Shown here one piece after another: positions 1-7,239 of a stretch of 11,234 nt of DNA. The stretch is from Marinosulfonomonas sp. (GTDB lineage Bacteria; Pseudomonadota; Alphaproteobacteria; Rhodobacterales; Rhodobacteraceae). Where the stretch lies: contig WGBJ01000459.1 of assembly GCA_015494385.1 (NCBI GenBank), forward strand, positions 1 through 11,234. Direction: 5' to 3'. The translations under genes and the position numbers were made by a program. Every line of letters starts with the position of its first letter. Within the stretch, counting starts at the first letter, position 1. The notes under the pieces were generated by a model that worked only from the letters and a program-made list of their open reading frames with translations, was not told the DNA's origin and did no database searches.

Positions 1-29
1 AAGGTGAAACAGGCAAGGCGAGCGCACCC

Positions 30-2072
30 ATGACAAAATCCGATCCTCTGGTAATTTTCACCCCCTCCGGCAAACGCGGGCATTTTGCCAAAGGCACGCC
101 GGTTCTGACCGCGGCCCGCCAGTTGGGTGTCGATCTGGATTCGGTCTGCGGCGGGCGCGGGATTTGTTCGCGCTGCCAGATCACGCCGTCTTACGGTGAA
201 TTCTCCAAACACGGGGTCACCGTGGCCGATGATGCCCTAAGCGAATGGAACGCGGTTGAGGAGCGTTACAAATCCATCCGCGGGCTGATCGACGGGCGGC
301 GTCTGGGCTGTCAGGCGAAAATCGAGGGCGACGTGGTGATCGACGTGCCGCCCGAAAGCCAGGTTCACAAACAGGTGGTGCGCAAACGGGCCGAGGCGCG
401 CGACATCACCCTGAACCCCACCGTGCGGCTGTGTTACGTCGAGGTGGCCCAACCCGATATGCATGACCCCTCGGGCGATCTGGAACGGCTGATTGCTGCC
501 TTGCAAGAGCAATGGGAGCTGGGCGAGATCAGTGCCGATCTGTCGGTGCTATCGACCCTGCAAACACGCCTGCGCAAGGGCGAGTGGAACGTCACCGTGG
601 CCCTGCATCAGGCCGCCGATGATGCTCCGCACACCATCCTGCGCGTCTGGTCTGGTTTCCATGATGCGCCCGCCTACGGGCTGGCCGTGGATGTCGGCTC
701 AACCACCATTGCCGCCCATCTGTGCGATCTGCATACCGGTGATGTGGTGGCCTCCTCCGGTATTATGAACCCGCAAATCCGCTTTGGCGAAGACCTGATG
801 AGCCGCGTATCCTATGGCATGATGAACGAGGGCGGCGCGGACGAGATGACCAAAGCGGTGCGTGACGGGTTGAACGCGCTGTTTGACCAGATCACCACGG
901 ATGCGGACATCGACAAGACGCTGATCCTTGATACCGTGTTCGTCTGCAATCCGGTGATGCACCACCTGCTGCTGGGGATTGATCCCTATGAATTGGGACA
1001 GGCGCCCTTCGCATTGGCCACATCCGATGCGATCCGCCTGAAGGCGCGTGATCTGGACCTTGACCTGCACCCTGAAACCCGCGCCTATATCCTGCCCTGT
1101 ATCGCGGGGCACGTGGGCGCCGATGCCGCCGCTGTAGCCCTGTCCGAAGCCCCTGACAAATCCGACGATCTGGTGCTGGTGGTGGATGTTGGCACCAACG
1201 CCGAATTGCTGCTGGGCAACCGCGAACGGGTGCTGGCTTGTTCGTCCCCCACCGGCCCCGCGTTCGAGGGCGCGCAGATCAGTTCCGGCCAGCGGGCCGC
1301 ACCCGGCGCAATTGAGCATGTGATGATTGATCCCGTCACCAAGGAGCCGCGCTTTCAGGTGATCGGCTCTGACTTGTGGTCGGACGAGGAAGGATTTGAT
1401 GCCGCCATCGCCACCACCGGCGTGACCGGCATTTGCGGCTCCGGCATCATCGAACTGGTGGCCGAGATGCGCATGAGCGGTATTGTCGATGGCCCCGGAT
1501 TGATCGGCACCGCCGAGCAGACCGGCACCCCGCGCTGTTTCACCGACGGGCGCACCAATTCCTATCTGGTCTGGGACGGGTCAGCCGATGGCGGGCCCGT
1601 AATCACCGTCACCAACCGCGACATCCGCGAAATCCAGATGGCCAAGGCGGCGCTCTATTCCGGTGCCCGCCTGCTGATGGACAAATTCGGGGTGGATACG
1701 GTGGACCGCATCGTGCTGGCCGGGGCCTTTGGTGCGCATATCTCGCCCAAACACGCGATGGTGCTGGGGATGATCCCCGATTGCGAACTGGACAAGGTAA
1801 CATCAGCAGGCAATGCCGCCGGCACCGGCGCGCGCATTGCCCTGCTGAACCGGTCGGCCCGCGCCGAGATTGAAAAAACCGTGCGCGACATCGACAAGGT
1901 GGAAACCGCCATCGAGCCACGCTTTCAGGAGCATTTCGTCAATGCCTCGAACATCCCGAATGCGGTTGATCCCTTCCCGATCCTGTCCGGCATTGTCACC
2001 CTGCCCGATGTGACCTTCAACACCGGTGGCGGTGGCGAAGGTGGCGGGCGCAGACGGCGGCGGCGGGGGTAA
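30..2072 (+). CDS. ASKHA-domain corrinoid activation protein (RACo/RamA-like) with N-terminal 2Fe-2S ferredoxin domain
   Basis: The 680-aa protein has the layout of reductive activators of corrinoid proteins. These use ATP and an Fe-S centre to return inactive Co(II) cobalamin to Co(I) on a methyltransferase. Residues ~1-105 form a plant-type 2Fe-2S ferredoxin with C40, C46, C49 (CGGRGICSRC) and C94. Residues ~105-215 are a linker region. From ~217 onward the ASKHA ATPase fold shows phosphate-loop motifs VDVGSTT (220-226) and VDVGTNAELLLG (385-396), GPAFEGAQIS (409-418), TGICGSGIIELV (466-477) and LAGAFGAH (563-570). The C-terminus is a Gly/Arg tail, GGGGEGGGRRRRRRG. The substrate corrinoid protein is not in the window. 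Inference: it may serve a split cobalamin-dependent methionine synthase or another methyltransferase encoded upstream. The ATG at 30 follows a weak AGGCGA and forms ATGA with a stop in frame 1, so it may overlap the end of an upstream gene. The frame is also open upstream to base 1, so a longer N-terminus cannot be excluded. Confidence 0.9.
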   Translation: MTKSDPLVIFTPSGKRGHFAKGTPVLTAARQLGVDLDSVCGGRGICSRCQITPSYGEFSKHGVTVADDALSEWNAVEERYKSIRGLIDGRRLGCQAKIEGDVVIDVPPESQVHKQVVRKRAEARDITLNPTVRLCYVEVAQPDMHDPSGDLERLIAALQEQWELGEISADLSVLSTLQTRLRKGEWNVTVALHQAADDAPHTILRVWSGFHDAPAYGLAVDVGSTTIAAHLCDLHTGDVVASSGIMNPQIRFGEDLMSRVSYGMMNEGGADEMTKAVRDGLNALFDQITTDADIDKTLILDTVFVCNPVMHHLLLGIDPYELGQAPFALATSDAIRLKARDLDLDLHPETRAYILPCIAGHVGADAAAVALSEAPDKSDDLVLVVDVGTNAELLLGNRERVLACSSPTGPAFEGAQISSGQRAAPGAIEHVMIDPVTKEPRFQVIGSDLWSDEEGFDAAIATTGVTGICGSGIIELVAEMRMSGIVDGPGLIGTAEQTGTPRCFTDGRTNSYLVWDGSADGGPVITVTNRDIREIQMAKAALYSGARLLMDKFGVDTVDRIVLAGAFGAHISPKHAMVLGMIPDCELDKVTSAGNAAGTGARIALLNRSARAEIEKTVRDIDKVETAIEPRFQEHFVNASNIPNAVDPFPILSGIVTLPDVTFNTGGGGEGGGRRRRRRG

Positions 2073-2088
2073 AATGGATCCTGCTAAA

Positions 2089-2118
2089 AGTAGCGGCCCC
2101 TAACAATGGGCCGCTACT
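2089..2118. terminator. Bidirectional hairpin terminator between convergent genes
   Basis: A perfect 11-bp inverted repeat, AGTAGCGGCCC (2089-2099) and GGGCCGCTACT (2108-2118), encloses an 8-nt loop. It is followed by GAATTTTAT on the + strand and by TTTAGC on the - strand. It lies 16 nt after the ASKHA stop and 11 nt after the stop of the convergent outer-membrane gene, so it can serve both. The T-tracts are short, so termination strength is uncertain, but the stem is GC-rich and placed as expected. Confidence 0.8.
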
Positions 2119-2129
2119 GAATTTTATCG

Positions 2130-3047
2130 TTATTTCAACGGGATAGACAGGCCTACAAAAACTGTTGTGTAAGAAATGTCATCGTCCAGATTGCCGTGGG
2201 AAAACGCCGGGTCGTAATGGCCAACAACATTGCGGGTATCTACAACATTGAACAGGTGCTTATAGCTTAAGCCAACCTCGAACGTAGATCCGTTCCCGGC
2301 CCAAGGCGCATCATATACCAGGGACGGGCTGATTTCGAGCGAATAGGCGGTTATCGTTTCATCGAAATTCGCAGTTTGATTACCTGTAACCGCACCGCCG
2401 CCACCTGTAAGTATTTCTATATCCTGAATGCTCATGCTGCGGGACCCGCGATATGCACCCAGAAACCCTTCCAACTGGAATCGGGAACCATTTTTCAAGG
2501 TAAACTCACGGCGTGCACCCAGCTTGAGACCGGCACCGGTAAAACGGGTGTCCCGCTGGACAAAATTTTCATATCCGGTCGGATACAGATATTGCGCGCT
2601 CAGGTCGTTTCTGACATGGAGCGCACCGATACCGGCCAGAAATTCAGTTTTGCCCGAGCCAAAAGACAGCATCGCAGACCCTTCGGCAAACAATGTGTTG
2701 TTGGTAACTCCGGCACTGTCCTGGCAATCATTGATCAAGCCAAGATATGTTCGAATCCCGCAAGTTGTGGGAGGGGTAACAACTTCCGAACTTCCATGTA
2801 ACAACCCGAGCTGGAAACCTAGCTCCACGGGATGCCCCCACAATCCCTGATCCAGGGTATATGTCAGGGTTGTCATGCCCCCAAGACCGTAATCGGATGT
2901 GAACTCCTGCCCCGTGCCCCTGTCTTGGGAGTAGACAAAATCGGTATTGAACCCCGATGAAATCCCCCCTCGTATCGAGAAATTGTTGGCAAAGCTACTT
3001 GTCGCACTCATACAAAGAACTGTTGAGAAAAGAAAAATATTTTTCAT
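2130..3047 (-). CDS. Secreted outer-membrane beta-barrel protein, function unknown
   Basis: This is a 305-aa protein with a clear Sec signal peptide: MKNIFLFSTV, a hydrophobic stretch, then SSFA|NN with cleavage after residue 20. The mature part is rich in Gly, Ser, Thr, Asn and aromatics. It shows alternating polar/apolar segments typical of outer-membrane beta-strands, for example around 73-83, 120-142, 168-199, 233-246, 255-267 and 291-303. C96 and C108 could form a disulfide in a periplasmic or extracellular loop. It ends in SIPLK, without the terminal Phe many outer-membrane proteins use for the Bam machinery, although an F occurs at 297. Spacing such as RFTGAGLKLGARREF (168-182) is loosely reminiscent of Lpg1974-type pore-forming proteins, but I cannot establish that by eye. 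The gene is visibly richer in A/T than its neighbours, which suggests accessory or acquired DNA. It stands alone, with its stop next to a shared terminator. The start is the only ATG giving an intact signal peptide; its ribosome-binding site is weak (GGTG). Confidence 0.8.
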   Translation of the reverse strand: MKNIFLFSTVLCMSATSSFANNFSIRGGISSGFNTDFVYSQDRGTGQEFTSDYGLGGMTTLTYTLDQGLWGHPVELGFQLGLLHGSSEVVTPPTTCGIRTYLGLINDCQDSAGVTNNTLFAEGSAMLSFGSGKTEFLAGIGALHVRNDLSAQYLYPTGYENFVQRDTRFTGAGLKLGARREFTLKNGSRFQLEGFLGAYRGSRSMSIQDIEILTGGGGAVTGNQTANFDETITAYSLEISPSLVYDAPWAGNGSTFEVGLSYKHLFNVVDTRNVVGHYDPAFSHGNLDDDISYTTVFVGLSIPLK

Positions 3048-3204
3048 GGTTACACCATATTTGTTTTGAAGTGTTTTCCGTTCGGGTCATAATTACCCAA
3101 TTGGTAAAATTTTAATAACGACACATCATATCACTTGCAACGACAAATCGGTTATTTTCTGACAGCTCCCGGGAAATATTCCATGCAAGTCCGTGACCCT
3201 GCTC

Positions 3205-3233
3205 TTGACGTTCAATCCGCCAAAGATTACCCA
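3205..3233 (+). promoter_or_regulatory. Possible promoter of tRNA-Gly
   Basis: TTGACG at 3205-3210 matches the sigma70 -35 consensus at five of six positions and lies 32 nt before the tRNA. The -10 is poor: TTACCC (3227-3232) or TACCCA (3228-3233), at 16-17 nt spacing. The call rests on the -35 and on its distance from the mature 5' end. Confidence 0.4.
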
Positions 3234-3242
3234 TCCCTCAAA

Positions 3243-3316
3243 GCGGGTGTAGCTCAATGGTAGAGCAGCAGCTTCCCAAGCTGAATACGAGGGTTCGATT
3301 CCCTTCACCCGCTCCA
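3243..3316 (+). tRNA. tRNA-Gly, anticodon CCC
   Basis: A 74-nt cloverleaf can be folded by hand. The acceptor stem is GCGGGTG (3243-3249) with CACCCGC (3306-3312). The D stem is GCTC/GAGC, with loop AATGGTA. The anticodon loop is TTCCCAA, with CCC at 3275-3277. The T arm is GAGGG-TTCGATT-CCCTT. The discriminator is T3313, and CCA is encoded at 3314-3316. The first anticodon-stem pair (G3268/A3284) is a mismatch; the other four pair. The anticodon CCC reads GGG glycine codons. The gene converges on pgi, and its CCA ends only 5 nt before the pgi stop. No separate terminator is visible. Confidence 0.96.
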
Positions 3317-3321
3317 ATCCC

Positions 3322-4926
3322 TCAGCCGGAATTCAGGATATAATCCACCAGCATACGGGTCGAGCCATCCTTGCCCTCAACGCTTTCCTCGCCTTTCACC
3401 AAAGGGGTCAGCGCCACGGCCAGTTCCTTGCCCAACTCGACCCCCCATTGATCAAAGGAATTGATCCCCAGTATCACCCCTTCGACAAAGACGCGGTGTT
3501 CATAAAGGGCGATGATGCGGCCCAAGGTGTTCGGGGTCAGCTTGGGATAAATCAGCGTGGTGGTCGGACGGTTGCCGGGAAAAACATGGTGGCGGGCCTG
3601 ACGTTCCAGCTCGGCCCCAGTAAACCCTTTTGCCGCCATCAGTTCACGCGCCACATCCAGCGGGCGGCCCTTCATCAGGGCTTCGGACTGGGCCAGACAA
3701 TTGGCCAGCAGCAATTCATGCTGATGCACCAGATCGGGTTCATGCCCTTTCGCCGCGATCATAAATTCGCAAGGCACCACATCAGTGCCCTGATGGATCA
3801 GCTGGTAAAACGCATGTTGTCCGTTGGTGCCCGGTTTGCCCCAGACCACCGGCCCGCTGGGGCGCGTCAGGGGCTGGCCGTCCATTGTCACGCTTTTCCC
3901 GTTGCTCTCCATTTCCAACTGCTGGAAATAAGCCGGCAGATGCGTAAGGCGTTGATCATAAGGCAGCACAGCGCGGGTTTTACAGCCGCAAATCTGATGG
4001 TGCCAGATACCGACAAGCGCCAGCAACAGCGGCATGTTCTGCGCCGGATCACTGTTGCGAAAATGCGCGTCCATCGCCGCCCCGCCACGCAGAAAATCGC
4101 GGAAATTGTCCGGCCCAATGGCCAGCATCAACGACAGGCCGATCGGCCCCCAGACGGAATAACGCCCGCCGACATAATCGCCAAAACCGAACACCCGATC
4201 GGCGGGGATACCGAATTCGGCGGCCTTGTCAGCGGCCGAGGACACCGCCACGAATTGCGCCGCCGGATCCGTTACCGATTGCGCCATCCAGTCCCGCGCG
4301 GTTTTGGCGTTGGTCATGGTCTCAATCGTGGTGAATGTTTTGGAGGCTACAATTACCAATGTGGTTTCGGGGTTCAGCCCTTTCAGCGTATCGGCAATAT
4401 GCGCCCCGTCAATGTTCGATACGAAATGCGCGCGCGGGCCGTCATGATACGGGGCCAGCGCCAGCGTGGTCATTTGCGGGCCAAGGTCCGAGCCGCCGAT
4501 GCCAATATTCACAACATCACTGATCGCCCCGCCCTGCCCTTTGAACGCACCGCTGCGCACCGCTGTCGAAAATGTTTCCATCCGGTCCAGCGTGGCCAGA
4601 ATATCGGGCATCACGTCTTCGCCGTCCACATAGACCGGCCTGCCATCCAGATTGCGCAAGGCCGTATGCAGTACCGCGCGCCCTTCGGTTTCATTGATCT
4701 TTTCACCGGCAAACATCGCATCGCGACGGCCGGAAACATCGGCATCCGCAGCCAGTTCCAGCAACAGGTCCAGCGTTTCGCCATCAATATTCGTCTTGGA
4801 ATAATCAAACAGCATAGCGTCCAGACGGGCCGAAAATACGTCGGCCCGTCCGCCATTGAACAATGACAGGATCGAGCGGTCAGAAACCTGCGCCTGTTTT
4901 TCTTCCAGCCGATCCCAAAGCGTCAT
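3322..4926 (-). CDS. pgi: Glucose-6-phosphate isomerase
   Basis: This cytosolic enzyme interconverts glucose-6-phosphate and fructose-6-phosphate. The 534-aa length is close to that of the long bacterial Pgi form. Visible family motifs are [14 protein letters not shown] (139-152), [13 protein letters not shown] (195-207, sugar-phosphate binding), the signature [15 protein letters not shown] (249-263), MESNGK (339-344, catalytic Glu340), [14 protein letters not shown] (363-376, His371) and [10 protein letters not shown] (491-500, Lys500). All three residues that carry out ring opening and proton transfer are present. It is the last gene of the zwf-pgl-pgi operon and overlaps pgl by ATGA (4923-4926), which implies translational coupling. 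In organisms using the Entner-Doudoroff route, Pgi returns fructose-6-phosphate to the cycle or feeds gluconeogenic flux. Nothing appears broken. Only 5 nt separate its stop from the convergent tRNA-Gly. Confidence 0.97.
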   Translation of the reverse strand: MTLWDRLEEKQAQVSDRSILSLFNGGRADVFSARLDAMLFDYSKTNIDGETLDLLLELAADADVSGRRDAMFAGEKINETEGRAVLHTALRNLDGRPVYVDGEDVMPDILATLDRMETFSTAVRSGAFKGQGGAISDVVNIGIGGSDLGPQMTTLALAPYHDGPRAHFVSNIDGAHIADTLKGLNPETTLVIVASKTFTTIETMTNAKTARDWMAQSVTDPAAQFVAVSSAADKAAEFGIPADRVFGFGDYVGGRYSVWGPIGLSLMLAIGPDNFRDFLRGGAAMDAHFRNSDPAQNMPLLLALVGIWHHQICGCKTRAVLPYDQRLTHLPAYFQQLEMESNGKSVTMDGQPLTRPSGPVVWGKPGTNGQHAFYQLIHQGTDVVPCEFMIAAKGHEPDLVHQHELLLANCLAQSEALMKGRPLDVARELMAAKGFTGAELERQARHHVFPGNRPTTTLIYPKLTPNTLGRIIALYEHRVFVEGVILGINSFDQWGVELGKELAVALTPLVKGEESVEGKDGSTRMLVDYILNSG

Positions 4927-5603
4927 TTATGCGGTGTCCAATGCGCCGTTGCCCCTTTCAGGAAGGCCGAAATCGGGGCCTGAAGCGGATCGTTGATTTT
5001 CAGCGCCTTTTTCAGCGCCTTGTTTTTGGCCTTGCCGGTGTAAACCACATGGGTCGACATCGCGCCCTTTAATACCGGTGCGGTCAATGTCACACGCGGC
5101 CCGCCTGCCCCTTTGGCGCGCATCGGCAACAGGAGCGGCGCATCATCGGCCATCGCCGCTTCCAGATTATCGGCACCGGGGAACAGGGATGCCGTGTGCA
5201 TATCCAGCCCCATCCCCAGAACCAGCACATCAATTGGCAACAGCGGGCCGATGGCCTTGGACAGCTCCGGCAAAGCCTCTTCCGGTGTGTCGGTCGGGGC
5301 ATAAAGCGGGATGAAGGTGGCCTCGGCGGCGCGGTCCACCAGCAGGTGTTCCTTGACCAACCGGGTGTTGGAACGCGGATCATCCTCGGGCACCCAGCGT
5401 TCGTCAGTCAGCAGGATATTGACCCGCGACCATTCCAGCCGTACGCCGCTAAGGATGTCGAAAATCGGCCCCGGCGTGGTGCCGCCCGGAACCACCAGCG
5501 TCACGCGCTCCTTGGTGTTCAGGATGCCGTTCAATTCGGCGGCCAATACATCGGCCAAATCCATCGCCATCATTTCACTGTCTGGGTATTTGATCTTTTT
5601 CAT
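4923..5603 (-). CDS. pgl: 6-phosphogluconolactonase
   Basis: The enzyme hydrolyses 6-phosphoglucono-1,5-lactone, the Zwf product, to 6-phosphogluconate in the cytosol. I start it at the ATG at 5601-5603 ([10 protein letters not shown]), giving 226 aa. This ATG forms ATGA with the zwf stop and has GGGAG eight bases upstream. The frame also opens at a TTG at 5619-5621, six codons earlier, but that has no advantage. Motifs of the NagB/Pgl fold: VVPGGTTPG (37-45, phosphate loop, usually SGGSTP), LLTDERWVP (64-72), DDPRSN (74-79) and [14 protein letters not shown] (130-143) with the catalytic-type His136. The residue before this His is Met, where many relatives have Gly. Near the C-terminus a perfect 12-bp tandem duplication encodes KALKKALK. 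The gene also overlaps pgi by 4 nt. Confidence 0.95.
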   Translation of the reverse strand: MKKIKYPDSEMMAMDLADVLAAELNGILNTKERVTLVVPGGTTPGPIFDILSGVRLEWSRVNILLTDERWVPEDDPRSNTRLVKEHLLVDRAAEATFIPLYAPTDTPEEALPELSKAIGPLLPIDVLVLGMGLDMHTASLFPGADNLEAAMADDAPLLLPMRAKGAGGPRVTLTAPVLKGAMSTHVVYTGKAKNKALKKALKINDPLQAPISAFLKGATAHWTPHK

Positions 5604-7054
5604 TCTGTTATCTCCCGCCAACGACGCCCCTCGCGGTGCATCAGCATTAATGCGTCTTCCGGTCCCGAACTCCCTGCATCATAAGGTTTAGGCTTATCCT
5701 CGCGATCAATCCAGCCCTGAATGATCGGATCAACCCAGGCCCATGCCGCCTCGACCTCGTCGCCGCGCATGAACAGGGTCTGGTTGCCGCGGATCACATC
5801 CATAATCAGCCGCTCGTAGGCATCGGTGATATCCTCGGCATCCTCGCCCAGAGCCTCGGCAAAGCTCATGTCCAGCGCCACATCCATCAGGCGCATCCCG
5901 CCGGGGCCGGGTTCCTTGATGGTGACGCGCAAATCCATGCCCTCGTTGGGTTGCAGATGGATAATCAGCTCGTTACAGCGCCGCCCCTCCTGGGGTTCGA
6001 ATATCAAATGGGGTGGTTCCTTGAACACCACCGCGATTTCGCTTTTGCGCGCCCTCAGGCGTTTGCCGGTGCGCAGGTAAAACGGCGTGCCGTTCCAGCG
6101 CCAGTTGGCGATATGCACTTTCATCGCCAGAAAACTCTCGGTGCGGCTGTCGGGGTTTTCCGCGTCCTCGACATAAGAGGGCTGATCCCCCTCGGCCCGA
6201 TACTGCCCGCGTACGATGTCCTCGGGCGGCACAGGGTCCAGCGCGCGGATGACTTTGAGTTTTTCGTCCCGCACAGAATCGGGGTCGAAATGCGCCGGTG
6301 GCTCCATCGCGATCAGGCACAAAAGCTGCATCAGGTGATTTTGCACCATATCGCGCATGGCACCTGATTTGTCGTAATACCCCCCGCGCCCACCAACGCC
6401 CACAGTTTCGGAAACGGTGATCTGGATGTGGTCGATATATTGCGAATTCCACAAAGGTTCGAACAGGATATTGGCGAACCGCACCGCCATCAGGTTCTGC
6501 ACGGTTTCCTTGCCCAGATAATGATCAATCCGGTAGATTTGCGTTTCGTCAAAATACTCCGCCAGCTCCGCATTCAGCGCTTTTGCAGATTCCAGATCAT
6601 GACCAAAGGGTTTTTCAACCACAATGCGCGCATTCGGTCCGGCGATTTTATATTTATGCAGCCGTTTGGCCAGCGCCCCGAACAACCCTGGCCCGACCGA
6701 GAAATAGAATGCCTGCACCACATCCTTGCGCACGATCTTGGCCAGATCCTTCCAGCCATCCTCGCCCAGGGCATCAATGCGAAAATATCCAAGACATTTC
6801 AGGAAATCCCTGATCTTGTCCTTGTCGTGGTTTTTCGTATGAACGTATTTCTCAATCGCTTTGCGGGCAAAATCGCGATAACCGTCATCGTCCAGCTCGC
6901 CACGCGCAGCCCCGATGATCCGCGCATCTTTGGGCATCTGTTCGGCCACAAAACGCCGGTACAACCCCGGAATAATCTTGCGCTTTGCCAAATCGCCGGT
7001 GCCGCCAAATATTACCAGATCGAACGGATCCACCGGAATTACACGCGTTGCCAT
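5600..7054 (-). CDS. zwf: Glucose-6-phosphate 1-dehydrogenase
   Basis: This enzyme oxidises glucose-6-phosphate to 6-phosphogluconolactone with NAD(P)+, the first step of both the Entner-Doudoroff and oxidative pentose phosphate routes. The 484-aa length is normal for the family. The N-terminal Rossmann motif is VIFGGTGDLAKRK (14-26). VEKPFGHDL (146-154) contains the conserved Lys-Pro. The active-site signature RIDHYLGKE is at 175-183 (Asp177, His178, Lys182). DMVQNHLMQ (235-243) holds the second His (His240). The C-terminal half keeps PFYLRTGKRL (324-333). The start ATG at 7054 has a good GAGGGG ribosome-binding site about 8 nt upstream. It is the first gene of the operon; its TGA overlaps the pgl ATG. 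Transcription is probably driven by the promoter at 7074-7103, which overlaps a palindromic operator-like site. Confidence 0.97.
   Translation of the reverse strand: MATRVIPVDPFDLVIFGGTGDLAKRKIIPGLYRRFVAEQMPKDARIIGAARGELDDDGYRDFARKAIEKYVHTKNHDKDKIRDFLKCLGYFRIDALGEDGWKDLAKIVRKDVVQAFYFSVGPGLFGALAKRLHKYKIAGPNARIVVEKPFGHDLESAKALNAELAEYFDETQIYRIDHYLGKETVQNLMAVRFANILFEPLWNSQYIDHIQITVSETVGVGGRGGYYDKSGAMRDMVQNHLMQLLCLIAMEPPAHFDPDSVRDEKLKVIRALDPVPPEDIVRGQYRAEGDQPSYVEDAENPDSRTESFLAMKVHIANWRWNGTPFYLRTGKRLRARKSEIAVVFKEPPHLIFEPQEGRRCNELIIHLQPNEGMDLRVTIKEPGPGGMRLMDVALDMSFAEALGEDAEDITDAYERLIMDVIRGNQTLFMRGDEVEAAWAWVDPIIQGWIDREDKPKPYDAGSSGPEDALMLMHREGRRWREITE
5612..5616 (-). promoter_or_regulatory. Ribosome-binding site that fixes the pgl start
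   Basis: On the - strand GGGAG lies inside the last codons of zwf, with an 8-nt spacer to the ATG at 5603. It supports the ATG that overlaps the zwf stop over the upstream TTG at 5621. Confidence 0.65.
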
Positions 7055-7073
7055 CTTTTACCCCTCGCAAATC

Positions 7074-7103
7074 ATGTTAGCGCTAACTTATGATGTCTTT
7101 CAA
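7074..7103 (-). promoter_or_regulatory. Likely sigma70-type promoter of zwf-pgl-pgi
   Basis: On the - strand TTGAAA (7098-7103; 5/6 to TTGACA) is followed after 18 nt by TAACAT (7074-7079; 4/6 to TATAAT). This would start transcription near 7067, about a dozen bases before the zwf ATG, leaving room for its GAGGGG site. The -10 is weak and overlaps the palindrome at 7076-7087, an arrangement typical of a regulated promoter. Confidence 0.5.
7076..7087. promoter_or_regulatory. Operator-like palindrome upstream of zwf (LacI-family style)
   Basis: GTTAGCGCTAAC is a perfect 12-bp palindrome, preceded by T (7075). Its central AGCGCT with flanking TTA/TAA has the form of LacI/GalR-family operators in alphaproteobacteria; I recall the Caulobacter xylose operator as very similar. 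It overlaps the predicted zwf -10, so a repressor bound here would block RNA polymerase. It also lies in the shared region with the divergent + strand genes. The cognate regulator is not in the window, so the family assignment is inference from site shape. Confidence 0.6.
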
Positions 7104-7173
7104 ACAATTACCATGCCCTATTTTCGACTGTAACACATGAATTTTGCTTCACAACTCTGTCAGCAGGGGGAAC

Positions 7174-7239
7174 ATGGCTTTTCGATTGCGCATTTGCACT
7201 GTAGCAATGGGGCTGAACGTGGAACCATCGGGTATGTGA
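7174..7239 (+). CDS. Possible 21-codon leader ORF coupled to the radical SAM gene
   Basis: An ATG at 7174 preceded by AGGGGGAAC opens a 21-codon frame (MAFRLRICTVAMGLNV...). It ends with TGA at 7237-7239 and overlaps the probable radical SAM start ATG (7239-7241) in the arrangement TGATG. It has the best ribosome-binding-like sequence in this interval, though the spacing is tight (3 nt after the G run). The downstream ATG has only a weak GGG before it, so the leader could deliver ribosomes to it. The peptide is not recognised and has no run of a single regulatory amino acid. It could be a translated leader, a small peptide, or chance. Confidence 0.35.
   Translation: MAFRLRICTVAMGLNVEPSGM

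Noticed and set aside
1..33. Tail of an upstream gene ending ...KVKQARRAHP with TGA overlapping the ASKHA ATG
   Set aside because: Ten codons are too few to call a gene. The ASKHA frame is also open to base 1, so the evidence is only the ATGA overlap.
699..1319. Long - strand open frame inside the ASKHA gene
   Set aside because: It is a shadow of a high-GC coding region with no recognisable motif; the + strand frame has clear domains.
2376..2850. Two overlapping + strand frames of about 140 codons opposite the outer-membrane gene
   Set aside because: They are antisense frames without a domain or ribosome-binding site; the - strand frame has a clear signal peptide.
3060..3125. TACCAATTGGGTA-type imperfect palindrome upstream of the outer-membrane gene as an operator
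   Set aside because: Symmetry is short and imperfect in an AT-rich stretch where it can occur by chance, and no convincing promoter pair could be fixed around it.
3243..3316. tRNA-Gly as an integration (att) site
   Set aside because: No integrase gene and no repeat of the tRNA 3' end were found; pgi follows immediately.
3126..3317. A 63-codon - strand frame beginning MERVKGIEPSYSAWEAAALP across the tRNA
   Set aside because: It is the antisense of tRNA-Gly. This translation is a well-known false protein call and most of its length is the tRNA complement.
3448..4866. 472-codon + strand frame opposite pgi
   Set aside because: It is antisense to a fully recognisable Pgi, with composition typical of a mirror frame in GC-rich DNA.
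7137..7238. N-terminal extension of the radical SAM protein from the ATG at 7137
   Set aside because: No ribosome-binding site precedes that ATG, and the added 34 residues do not look like part of the fold. The ATG at 7239 fits a family-like N-terminus better.
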